From 0-14-3-00-41-53 sp041500225 (GTDB lineage Bacteria; Nitrospirota; Thermodesulfovibrionia; Thermodesulfovibrionales; SM23-35): DNA of 7,010 bases. This document shows positions 1-5,714 of this stretch, in pieces. Position 1 is the stretch's first letter. Each line of letters begins with the position of its first letter. The stretch lies in NCBI GenBank assembly GCA_041500225.1, contig JBGQLV010000091.1, positions 1 through 7,010 of the forward strand. Direction: 5' to 3'. The position numbers and the translations under genes are program-made. The notes under the pieces are model-generated. The model was given only the letters and a program-made list of their open reading frames with translations. It had not been told where the DNA came from and did no database searches.

Positions 1-2
1 AA

Positions 3-278
3 AAGGATGGAGAAACTGGGGAGAAAAGTACGGAGAAAATACTGAGGGAGGTCGGAGAAAAGGTCGGAGAAAAGGTCGGAGAAAAATTGACTAAAAACCG
101 TCAAAAAATAATAGACTACATGCTACAAAATAAAAATATATCTGCAAAGGAATTAGCTGAATTAGTCGGAATCTCCCAAAGAAAGATGGAGGAAAATATT
201 TCATGGTTAAAAGAAAAAGAATTGATTAAACGCATCGGTCCCGACAAAGGCGGTTATTGGGAGATAGTGAATGGCTAA
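3..278 (+). CDS. AlbA_2/RecG-like regulator, C-terminal part (5' end outside window)
   Basis: The reading frame is open from the left window edge, so this is the last ~91 codons of a longer gene; a TTG at 87 is only an internal codon. The visible part has a charged linker with three tandem VGEK units (about 51-86), then a winged-helix domain: ISAKELAELVGISQRKMEEN is the helix-turn-helix and LIKRIGPDKGGYWEI the wing. This tail is typical of proteins with an N-terminal AlbA_2 (Schlafen-like) domain and a GHKL-type ATPase region, often called RecG-like helicases or transcriptional regulators and common in defence islands. The catalytic and N-terminal parts cannot be seen. The TAA at 276-278 overlaps the ATG at 271 of the next, truncated gene, which points to a former operon with translational coupling. 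The family call is from memory of the tail pattern and is fairly secure; the function is not known. Confidence 0.75.
   Translation, partial: KDGETGEKSTEKILREVGEKVGEKVGEKLTKNRQKIIDYMLQNKNISAKELAELVGISQRKMEENISWLKEKELIKRIGPDKGGYWEIVNG
51..86 (+). repeat. three tandem 12-bp units encoding VGEK
   Basis: The unit gtcggagaaaag occurs at 51-62 and 63-74, with a copy differing in one base at 75-86. Each unit codes for Val-Gly-Glu-Lys in the linker before the winged helix. Such in-frame 12-bp repeats are typical of this protein family and can change copy number by slippage without breaking the frame. Confidence 0.85.
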
Positions 279-351
279 ACTCCAAAAACTTGAACTCACA
301 TGGATAGGCAAGGAAAATCAGCCGAGGCTGGAGCCACATTTGGAGAATTAG
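271..351 (+). pseudogene. 5' remnant of a type III restriction-modification methylase gene (mod)
   Basis: The ATG at 271 overlaps the upstream stop by eight bases (ATGGCTAA). The reading MAKLQKLELTWIGKENQPRL matches the well-known start of type III adenine-specific methyltransferases (Mod), whose N-terminus normally continues into an RILLEDPxxSY-like stretch. Here the match ends after about 22 residues, near base 336, and the frame closes at a TAG (349-351). No catalytic motif (DPPY, FxGxG) follows. The gene was therefore cut by a deletion or insertion close to base 337. The remnant shows that a type III system once followed the AlbA_2-type gene. The identification rests on a short but characteristic sequence. 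Confidence 0.55.
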
Positions 352-373
352 GATTTACAGGCGAAACCTTCAT

Positions 374-481
374 AGGAAGGGCGTTTTGAAAAAAGAAATC
401 ACAGATGTAACCTTTGAGTACAAGGGCAAGACCGTAATAATCCCTCACTATATCGCTTACAGGTGCGATGCTTGTGTATAG
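374..481 (+). pseudogene. YgiT/MqsA-type zinc-finger antitoxin fragment
   Basis: In the frame read through TTG 386 the translation includes KGVLKKEITDVTFEYKGKTV and then IIPHYIAYRCDAC before a stop at 479-481. This matches the N-terminal zinc-binding domain of YgiT/MqsA-like antitoxins: a CxxC knuckle, a K-G-x-L turn, the ITDVTFEYKGKT strands and a second CxxC. Only the second knuckle (C-D-A-C) remains. The first is replaced by unrelated sequence upstream, and the conserved continuation after the second is lost. There is no start codon with a ribosome site and no toxin gene beside it. It is a dead piece of a toxin-antitoxin locus. Confidence in the family is moderate. Confidence 0.5.
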
Positions 482-823
482 ACTTTGGCATAGAGTAAAC
501 AAACAAATTGCTGCCTAAATAGCTTAATAAGAAAACCCGATAACTTCCTGTCAGTTTTATCTCCTTGATTGTGATAACAATGCAGACTATACATAGAAAG
601 ATGGATTTTGAGCGGTTTCAGACATATCTCACTTTCTCACAGAAGTCAGCAGTTATTGGAAAGCTGATTGTTTCGAGGATTATAATAGGAAAGCGTTACA
701 AAGGCAGATACGCAGACCAAAAAATAACCGCAAGATTAAAGACCTGACCCCATCGCCACTGCGGACTTGAACCTTTAACCTTTCTCGAAAGCAACTTAAG
801 TGCCCGTTTATGGCGGCCAAGCC
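482..823. other. region with no recognisable gene; likely degraded DNA
   Basis: No gene can be assigned. Two overlapping frames stay open on the plus strand, one from TTG 565 to 747 and one from 612 to 770 (containing HFLTEVSSYWKADCFEDYN). Neither has a convincing ribosome site or a family I recognise, and the second is closed upstream by a TGA at 609. The left copy of the 21-bp inverted repeat lies at 730-750. On the minus strand this is the region just downstream of the endonuclease gene; a short CTTTC/GAAAG stem at 780-791 has no T run and is not a clear terminator. Confidence 0.6.
730..750 (-). repeat. 21-bp inverted repeat, left copy
   Basis: The reverse complement of 730-750 (GGGTCAGGTCTTTAATCTTG plus one C) is identical to 5215-5235, 21 of 21 bases. 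The match stops at both sides. The GGGTCAGG core resembles sequences often found at ends of IS200-like/REP-associated transposon units; that resemblance is from memory. The pair brackets the restriction operon, the Ntn hydrolase gene and the IS1 remnant. Confidence 0.8.
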
Positions 824-2152
824 CTAAATAGTAGTTACATCAAAGGGAGTAATAAGCTTATACAGTGATTCAATATCCCTTGATTTGACCCTGAACTGAC
901 TTCTTCTTTTTGTTTTTTTCTTTTTAGGGTCTGAAGCATTTTCGAGCTTTATGCCAGGATCATAATATACTTTCCCATCAGCAAATGCAGCAAGGAGTCT
1001 CAGAAAATCTGTGCCTTCACACAGCCTGATCACATTCCCGTAAGAATACTGAAGATGAGGCGTGTTTCTTTTCATCGATGGTACGTAAACAGCCTGATTG
1101 TGTTTCCTGTTCCAGTGGTTTAACAGATCCGCAAAAAACCATGCTGCAGCAATTTCCCCCCCGTTCTTTACAAGCGCGACAGATCCGTTTTCATCAATTA
1201 TTTTTCTTTTCTCCTGATCATAGCCCAAAAGTTTCAGGCTCAAACCAGTTGAAGGATGCAGTTTATCTATAAGGTGAATCCCTCCAAAGTTGTATCGGTC
1301 CGCTCTTCCTGCTTTGTCGGCATAACCGTATTTAATTATGAATGCCTCTACGCCATTATCTCTGTAATAGCCACCTTTTGGCTCGGGAGTCATAAGTGTC
1401 AGTATGCCACTCTCATAATTATTAAATTTGGCTACGTGATGTTGTTTGACTTCCCATCCGAGAAAATCGGGGTCTGAAATCCCATTAGGAATGATACCAA
1501 GTTCTGCCTCAAGTGTGTATCCACCACAGTTTGGAGCCAGACATGGCAGTATATGTTTATGGCTGTCAAGTCTCTTTGAGTCTATCCAGCCAGCCTTGTT
1601 AATCCTCTTTAATTCTCTTAGCAGTACTGCTTTTGGATTAACTATCAGAGTTTCACCGGAGATAAGTATTTCGTTAAAAACTCCCACCAGCGGCAGATCT
1701 TTGAATACCGAAAATTCCAATGCAAGTTTGCTATTAGGCGCCACAACATGACCAAATATCTGTCCATCCGGCCTGATCCCAAAAAATAATAATCGGCCCG
1801 CCATTCTGGAGGTCATCAGTTCTGAAGGAGCGTTGCGACATCCCTTAAGAAACCCGGAAAATCGTACTTCAGGGTATTGTGGATAGAGAATCAGCTTGGC
1901 TTCAGGGGCAGGATATTCGTATCCGGCAGAATCAACCCATGCAAATCTCATGTAAGCCTTGAACAGACCATTTTTATCGGGTTGAATCCGAAGATTCGGG
2001 AAAAAATTAATAGACTCAAATCCCATTCCAAGATAAACCTGGTTTTTTGAGTTGTCATTATCAGCAAGTTTCTTGACAAGAATGCGAAAACAGCCTTTTT
2101 CTGAGAGAATGGATACCAGTTTTGAGAGAGGTGAGTTTTGATCGCCAGCCAT
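824..2152 (-). CDS. MvaI/BcnI-family type II restriction endonuclease
   Basis: This 442-residue protein is the endonuclease of the R-M operon. The family core begins near residue 200: GGYTLEAELGIIPNG (210-224), then DPDFLGWEVKQ (227-237), TLMTPEPKGG, and a downstream NHWNRKHNQAVYVP stretch. The candidate PD-(D/E)XK-type site is E215 (or E217), D229, E234 and K236; the D-x4-E-x-K spacing equals that of MvaI. MvaI and BcnI cut CC^WGG and CC^SGG, so a CCNGG-type target is a reasonable inference. The protein is much longer than MvaI (about 250 residues): about 200 N-terminal residues form an extra domain I do not recognise, and a basic KKKKTKRR run lies near residues 410-417. The ATG at 2152 follows AGGAAAATTAGGT, a modest ribosome site, 30 bases after the Vsr stop. 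It is the last gene of the M-V-R operon, so the nuclease is made after the methylase. It appears intact. Confidence 0.88.
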   Translation of the reverse strand: MAGDQNSPLSKLVSILSEKGCFRILVKKLADNDNSKNQVYLGMGFESINFFPNLRIQPDKNGLFKAYMRFAWVDSAGYEYPAPEAKLILYPQYPEVRFSGFLKGCRNAPSELMTSRMAGRLLFFGIRPDGQIFGHVVAPNSKLALEFSVFKDLPLVGVFNEILISGETLIVNPKAVLLRELKRINKAGWIDSKRLDSHKHILPCLAPNCGGYTLEAELGIIPNGISDPDFLGWEVKQHHVAKFNNYESGILTLMTPEPKGGYYRDNGVEAFIIKYGYADKAGRADRYNFGGIHLIDKLHPSTGLSLKLLGYDQEKRKIIDENGSVALVKNGGEIAAAWFFADLLNHWNRKHNQAVYVPSMKRNTPHLQYSYGNVIRLCEGTDFLRLLAAFADGKVYYDPGIKLENASDPKKKKTKRRSQFRVKSRDIESLYKLITPFDVTTI

Positions 2153-2182
2153 ACCTAATTTTCCTATAATGACCTTCCTGTT

Positions 2183-2641
2183 TTATCCCCGAAGTTCACA
2201 GTATTTCTTCCGTGAGTATAACCATTTAGCAACTTTGGTGACAATCCAGTCTATTTCTTTTTCCCTTTTTTTCCCAGCACCGCGAAAAGAACACTCCCAG
2301 ATTATAGAAATCCGCCATCCCATATTTTTCAATGCCGCAATAGTTAAATGGTCTTTTTCTTTATTCCGCAAAAGTTTTTTTTGCCAGAATTCAATTCTTG
2401 AGGAGGGCCATTTAAAAAGCACACAATCATGTACATGCCAAAAACAGCCATGAATAAATATGACTGCTCTATAACGGGGCAAGATTATGTCTGGTTTTCC
2501 GGGGAGATTGTTATCATGCAAGCGGTATCTGAAGCCAAGAGCAAAAAGTTTTTTCCTTATCTCTAATTCATGTCTGGTGTCTTTGCTCCTGATGCCAGCC
2601 ATCATCCGGCTGCGTGTGGACGCATCTACAATGTCTGCCAT
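2183..2641 (-). CDS. vsr: very short patch repair endonuclease Vsr
   Basis: Vsr nicks DNA 5' of the T in T:G mismatches that arise when 5-methylcytosine deaminates, so that the site can be restored to C:G. At 152 residues it is the normal family length, and its residue positions match E. coli Vsr: catalytic D51 in LPGKPDIILP, H64 and H69 in HGCFWHVH, zinc ligands C66, H71, C73 and C117 (IIWEC), and the DNA-wedging M14, F67 and W68. The opening DASTRSRMMAGIRSKDT and GFRYRLH are family signatures. The gene lies 17 bases after the methyltransferase stop and 30 bases before the endonuclease start. The region before the ATG lacks a strong Shine-Dalgarno, so coupling to the upstream gene is likely. 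Its presence supports a methylase that makes 5-methylcytosine in a CCWGG-like context. Confidence 0.95.
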   Translation of the reverse strand: MADIVDASTRSRMMAGIRSKDTRHELEIRKKLFALGFRYRLHDNNLPGKPDIILPRYRAVIFIHGCFWHVHDCVLFKWPSSRIEFWQKKLLRNKEKDHLTIAALKNMGWRISIIWECSFRGAGKKREKEIDWIVTKVAKWLYSRKKYCELRG

Positions 2642-2658
2642 AAATCATTATAAACTAT

Positions 2659-3804
2659 TCAGGCAGGCTTTCTGTTGGATAAGAAGGGGCTACAGGCTTT
2701 GACAAGCTCTCCTGCCACTGCCGAAACAACAGGAACAGCAACAGAATTACCAAACTGTCTGTATGCCTGTGTATCAGAAACAGGAATTTTAAAGCTGTCG
2801 TCAAAACCCATAAGTCTTGCACACTCACGGGGTGTAAGTCGACGGGGATTGGAATTTGGCACTTTTATAAGTATCTCTGAACCATCCTTGTAGTATCTGG
2901 CACTTAAGGTGCGTGCAACAGATTTGCCGTCAAAAAGGCCATAGCCGAACCCATTACCTTTTTGTCTGTGTTTTTCTGCATAGTCTTGGAGATATTGCCA
3001 CAGTTTGTTAGTAAGAATATATTTTGAGTCAACTTTTCTTTCGAAGATTTTACTTAAGGTAATCTTCTTCTTGGGGGGAACCGGAAAACTGAACTTCGGC
3101 TCATCGCCAAAAATTTTTCTGTCGAACCCCACAATGAAAAGTCTCTCGCGGTGCTGCGGAAGGTAATGCCTTGCATCAATTATATCAGCAAAAACCTTAT
3201 AGCCGAGATCTTTCAGGGTTCCTTCTATCACCTTGTAAGTATTTCCCCCGTCATGTCCCTTTAAATTTTTTACATTTTCAAGCATGAAGGCTTTCGGTCT
3301 CTTTTTCTCAAGTATTTCAGCTATTTTGAAGAATAACGTGCCCTGTGTCTTGTCTTTGAATCCATGTTCCCTGCCGAGACTTTTCTTTTTGGACACACCG
3401 GCGATTGAAAAAGGCTGACAGGGAAACCCGGCAGTGAGAAGTTCATGATCAGGTATTTCTCCAAGTTCAATTTTATTGATATCGCCTTGGGGAATTTCAC
3501 CAAAATTCTCAAAATATGTTTTCTGGCTCCAACGATCCCATTCCGATGAAAATACACATTTACCACCATTTGCTTCGAAAGCTGTTCGGATGCCCCCAAT
3601 CCCTGCAAACAGGTCGATAAAAGTAAATTTGTATTCCTTGTTTCCTGACTGAGGACTTTTGAATGCGAAATACGGCTGCGTATCTTCCGCAACCATCATT
3701 ATGGATTTTTCAACAAATTCCTGAATGCTGTAATTATATTCTTTGGCTTTTTTGAGCAGCTTCTTGTGTGTATTTGGATTTAGCTTTATATGTATCTGCG
3801 GCAT
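2659..3804 (-). CDS. DNA (cytosine-5) methyltransferase, Dcm/M.EcoRII-like, with N-terminal RHH-like segment
   Basis: This 381-residue enzyme transfers a methyl group from S-adenosylmethionine to C5 of cytosine. Motif I is TFIDLFAGIGG (61-71), motif IV GFPCQPFS with catalytic C129, motif VI ENV (176-178), motif VIII QHRER (217-221), motif IX RRLTPRECARLMGF (321-334) and motif X QFGNSV (350-355). The short target region holds ARTLSARYYKDGSEIL (297-312), and the end has PVSDTQAYRQFGNSV; both closely recall E. coli Dcm, so CCWGG or CCNGG is the inferred target. Residues 1-40 (IHIKLNP strand, then two helices) look like a ribbon-helix-helix DNA-binding fold. I chose ATG 3804 because AGAGGTG lies at 3808-3814, four bases away; the upstream TTG at 3849 falls inside the promoter. 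It is first in the operon, before vsr and the endonuclease. The catalytic set is complete. Confidence 0.95.
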   Translation of the reverse strand: MPQIHIKLNPNTHKKLLKKAKEYNYSIQEFVEKSIMMVAEDTQPYFAFKSPQSGNKEYKFTFIDLFAGIGGIRTAFEANGGKCVFSSEWDRWSQKTYFENFGEIPQGDINKIELGEIPDHELLTAGFPCQPFSIAGVSKKKSLGREHGFKDKTQGTLFFKIAEILEKKRPKAFMLENVKNLKGHDGGNTYKVIEGTLKDLGYKVFADIIDARHYLPQHRERLFIVGFDRKIFGDEPKFSFPVPPKKKITLSKIFERKVDSKYILTNKLWQYLQDYAEKHRQKGNGFGYGLFDGKSVARTLSARYYKDGSEILIKVPNSNPRRLTPRECARLMGFDDSFKIPVSDTQAYRQFGNSVAVPVVSAVAGELVKACSPFLSNRKPA

Positions 3805-3810
3805 TTTCAC

Positions 3811-3845
3811 CTCTGGGAATATTATATACCAAAATATACCCAGAG
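3811..3845. promoter_or_regulatory. imperfect palindrome, candidate operator for methyltransferase autoregulation
   Basis: The arms 3811-3823 (CTCTGGGAATATT) and 3833-3845 (AATATACCCAGAG) pair in 12 of 13 positions around a 9-base spacer. Read on the minus strand the core also contains GGTATAT twice, ten bases apart. The palindrome covers the -10 element and touches the ribosome site (3808-3814), so a bound protein would block transcription. C5 methyltransferases such as M.EcoRII and M.SsoII are known to repress their own genes through an N-terminal DNA-binding segment. The RHH-like N-terminus here is the obvious candidate ligand; that link is inference. Confidence 0.55.
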
Positions 3846-3862
3846 ACAACAGATTTTGTCAA
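3833..3862 (-). promoter_or_regulatory. candidate sigma-70 promoter of the M-V-R operon
   Basis: On the minus strand a perfect TTGACA (3857-3862) is followed after 18 bases by TATATT (3833-3838), five of six bases of the -10 consensus. Transcription would start near 3826, giving a short leader of about 20 bases before the ATG at 3804. The -10 lies inside the palindrome at 3811-3845. It is predicted from sequence only. Confidence 0.6.
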
Positions 3863-3916
3863 TGTTTAATAATCAGCGGTAGTGGGTCATTTTGAATTTT
3901 TATTGACATTTTTCTT

Positions 3917-3940
3917 AAGGAGAGTAAAACTATGACCTAA
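3917..3940 (+). promoter_or_regulatory. strong Shine-Dalgarno with a two-codon ORF (AUG ACC UAA)
   Basis: AAGGAGAG (3917-3924) is seven bases before ATG 3932, an almost ideal ribosome site, but the frame is ATG ACC TAA. The same frame runs on without another stop to ATG 3968, the start chosen for the Ntn hydrolase, which itself begins ATG ACC. The hydrolase ATG has only a weak AAAGAGA upstream. Either ribosomes re-initiate at 3968 after the minimal ORF, or the TAA is a mutation that removed an N-terminal leader. Confidence 0.5.
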
Positions 3941-3967
3941 GTTTTAAGTAAAAGAGATCTCAATATC

Positions 3968-4726
3968 ATGACCGTTACAATAGCTATTGTGTGCAGCGAT
4001 GGTGTAGTTATTGGCGCTGACAGAAAAGTTACTATGTCGCGCGGCACAAGAATAAAATCACTTGAACAAAAAATCTATACTTTGTCATTTCGGGATGGCA
4101 AAAAACTGTTGATTTGTGGAGCTGGAAGCACTGACCAGGTAAGAAGAGCCATGTTCGAGATTAATCCTGTTACTTTAGACACCATGGATTGTAATGCGTA
4201 CAGAGATATGGTAGAAAGTACTATTGCGCGGTTGCGATGGAAATTGTCTGAAAGAAATCTTATATATGATGCAACTTTGCTTTTCGGGATGATTGATGCA
4301 CATAAGCCAGTCATAGGACATATTACCTCCTCCGGTCTTGTAGAACTAAAATACGAAGGATATTTTACCGAGGGCATTGCAGCACCTTATGCTGAAATAG
4401 TGCTTAAGGATAGCTATTCAAAAGATATGAGCGTAGATGATGCAAAACTCATTGTCGGGGGACTTATTGAAAAAATAGGCAAGGTCGATAATGATGTTGA
4501 AGGTATGGATGTTTTTTATATGGCGTCAACCGATGAACGGATTGATGGGTTAACTTGGGAAGAAAGACAAGCAGTAATCTCAGAGGATAGTTTTTCTTTT
4601 GATTTTAAACGCAACTTAGAAAATGTAAAAAGTAATGTTGAATATTGGAAGAATCTCTTAAAAAAACCTGAAAAAGAAGAGCAACACAAGGAGCCAGAGC
4701 AACCTACTGAGCCAACAGAGCAATAA
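3968..4726 (+). CDS. proteasome-like Ntn-hydrolase family protein
   Basis: The start MTVTIAIVCSDGVVIGADRK has the fold signature of proteasome beta/HslV subunits: an N-terminal Thr, a strand, a D-G turn and a second strand ending in an acidic-basic pair. Aligned with beta subunits, T2 (exposed by Met removal) equals the catalytic Thr1, D18 equals Asp17 and K35 equals Lys33. GAGS at 51-54 fits the conserved glycine loop, and VDNDVEGMDVFYMA (173-186) fits the late strand, although the usual Ser169 is not evident. At 252 residues it is longer than HslV; the last ~20 residues are a charged, proline-rich tail (EPEQPTEPTEQ). It lacks a visible ATPase partner, unlike HslV (HslU) or the actinobacterial proteasome. 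It may be a self-compartmentalised protease, an Anbu-like relative, or an uncharacterised Ntn hydrolase; the substrate is unknown. It is divergent from the R-M operon, and its 3' end overlaps the IS1 remnant by 23 bases. Confidence 0.72.
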   Translation: MTVTIAIVCSDGVVIGADRKVTMSRGTRIKSLEQKIYTLSFRDGKKLLICGAGSTDQVRRAMFEINPVTLDTMDCNAYRDMVESTIARLRWKLSERNLIYDATLLFGMIDAHKPVIGHITSSGLVELKYEGYFTEGIAAPYAEIVLKDSYSKDMSVDDAKLIVGGLIEKIGKVDNDVEGMDVFYMASTDERIDGLTWEERQAVISEDSFSFDFKRNLENVKSNVEYWKNLLKKPEKEEQHKEPEQPTEPTEQ

Positions 4727-5213
4727 TGTCCTCTATCTCCCACAGATGATCTGTGACCCCTGCCTCCATTGCAGGCGTTACTCTTAATGATTGATGAATC
4801 CTACAGAAATTATAGTACATAAAATGAAGTGCTACAGCATGACTTAGATTATCTATCTTCTTTGAAAAAGCATTAGTAAGTCTGGTAAAACGCCTCATAC
4901 TCATGCGCATGGTTAGATTCTGTCTTTCAACATAGCTTGTTGAAACATGTTTAGGATCGGGGTTACCTTGAATTTTCTCTTTTATAGTTCCATTACATTG
5001 AGCGGGACTATATTTGACTTCACTATCTCTATCTGAACCATAAAGCTTTATTAACTGGCTATAATCAATATCCTTACCGAAAGCATCTTCAACCGCCTGT
5101 AAATATGCTCTATGCCCGTCTGTAGTTAATTGCACTCTACCTACAAGACGTTTTGCCAAGTTTTGTATAAATAACCTTGCTGATAGATAATCCCTTCTTA
5201 ACAACACAGCCAC
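4704..5213 (-). pseudogene. IS1-family transposase, N-terminally truncated
   Basis: The 169 readable codons match the C-terminal two thirds of IS1-family (DDE) transposases: VQLTTDGHRAYL with the second catalytic Asp (D32), GNPDPKHVSTSYVERQNLTM with the Glu (E96), then RMSMRRFTRLTNAFSKKIDN and HAVALHFMYYNFCRIH. The zinc finger, helix-turn-helix and first catalytic Asp are missing. Upstream, the frame enters the 21-bp repeat and reaches a stop at 5226-5228, so the gene was cut right at that boundary; GTG 5213 is not a real start. The protein cannot be an active transposase. The stop at 4704 lies inside the Ntn hydrolase gene on the other strand. The C-terminus after IEDIIALL is shorter than in many relatives. 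Confidence 0.85.
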
Positions 5214-5214
5214 A

Positions 5215-5235
5215 GGGTCAGGTCTTTAATCTTGC
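5215..5235 (+). repeat. 21-bp inverted repeat, right copy
   Basis: This is identical to the reverse complement of 730-750, 21 of 21 bases, and lies two bases from the last readable codon of the truncated IS1 transposase. It has the GGGTCAGG core that recurs at 5279-5286 in the same direction. Confidence 0.8.
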
Positions 5236-5278
5236 TGCTAAGTGTTAGTGTCGGAAATCCTCACGGACAGGCAATTCG

Positions 5279-5286
5279 GGGTCAGG
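5279..5286 (+). repeat. second GGGTCAGG motif in an IS-like junction region
   Basis: GGGTCAGG occurs at 5215-5222 and again at 5279-5286, 64 bases apart, the second followed by CTTGACA. The stretch 5214-5332 between the IS1 and IS3 remnants has no gene. It looks like joined ends of mobile units, but no complete element can be drawn. Confidence 0.4.
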
Positions 5287-5332
5287 CTTGACAGGCTGTT
5301 GACTTTCCCTATTTGAACTGACATTTTTAGAA

Positions 5333-5677
5333 ATGGAGCAGATGGACACTGATAAGAACACGATGGAGATAAGAAAAGGTGGATATACTCAGAAAATATC
5401 AATAAGCACGCCTGCCTCTGTTTCTTTTCTCTCTGACACGGGGCAGTTCACAGTCAAAATACTCGATGTCAGGAAGGCTTTTGCAGAGCACCGTCTTGCC
5501 GGCGAGACGAACACCAGAAAGCCAGAGCATGTGTATGATTATCGGTATAAAGCACGGGCTGAGGCTATGCAGAGTATTTTCGAATATATTGAAATGTTCT
5601 ATAATCGTCAGAGGAGGCATTCAGCCCTGGGGTACCTGTCACCGGTATCATTTGAGCTGGAGGCTATGGCAGCCTAA
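5333..5677 (+). pseudogene. chimeric ORF: unknown segment fused to IS3-family transposase C-terminus
   Basis: Residues from about 70 to 114 (YRYKARAEAMQSIFEYIEMF, then YNRQRRHSALGYLSPVSFE) are the end of the integrase core of IS3-family transposases (OrfB), including the last part of the rve domain. The DDE motif residues upstream are absent. The first ~68 residues (KGGYTQKISISTPASVSFLS onward) are unlike any transposase and I do not recognise them. The frame is open from 5303; ATG 5333 and ATG 5342 are both possible, the second with GGAG three bases too close. The stop at 5675-5677 is followed after ten bases by the IS right end. The likely history is a deletion that joined another gene to an IS3 tail. 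It cannot transpose; whether the fused ORF is expressed is unknown. Confidence 0.7.
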
Positions 5678-5687
5678 CTTAATTGAG

Positions 5688-5712
5688 TGTCCGAAAAAAC
5701 GGGGGAAGATCA
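5688..5712 (-). repeat. right terminal inverted repeat of an IS3-family element
   Basis: Read inward on the minus strand it begins TGATCTTCCCCCGTTTTTTC and ends CGGACA, the usual layout of IS3-group ends: a TG tip, a C-run and a TCGGACA tail. It lies directly after the transposase stop, as in intact elements. No left partner is visible in the window, so the 5' part of the element has been lost. Confidence 0.6.
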
Positions 5713-5714
5713 AT

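Noticed and set aside
51..86. Short tandem repeat as a possible CRISPR array
   Set aside because: Units are 12 bp, adjacent, without spacers, and code in frame for VGEK.
565..747. 60-codon frame from TTG 565
   Set aside because: No ribosome site and no family; a competing open frame overlaps it, so neither can be supported as a gene.
780..791. CTTTC/GAAAG hairpin as terminator of the M-V-R operon
   Set aside because: Stem of five pairs with a two-base loop and no following T run.
751..830. tRNA-like T-arm (GGTTCAAGTCC on the minus strand)
   Set aside because: The arm cannot form a five-pair stem and no anticodon arm or acceptor stem can be built around it.
1078..1751. Plus-strand open frames opposite the endonuclease gene
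   Set aside because: They overlap one another and the well-supported MvaI/BcnI gene, have no family features and reflect its codon pattern.
3321..3692. Minus-strand 123-codon frame inside the methyltransferase gene
   Set aside because: An out-of-frame shadow of motifs I to VI of the methyltransferase with no recognisable protein features.
3805..3849. TTG start at 3849 that would add 15 residues to the methyltransferase
   Set aside because: The added codons lie over the -10 element and palindrome, while ATG 3804 has AGAGGTG at ideal spacing.
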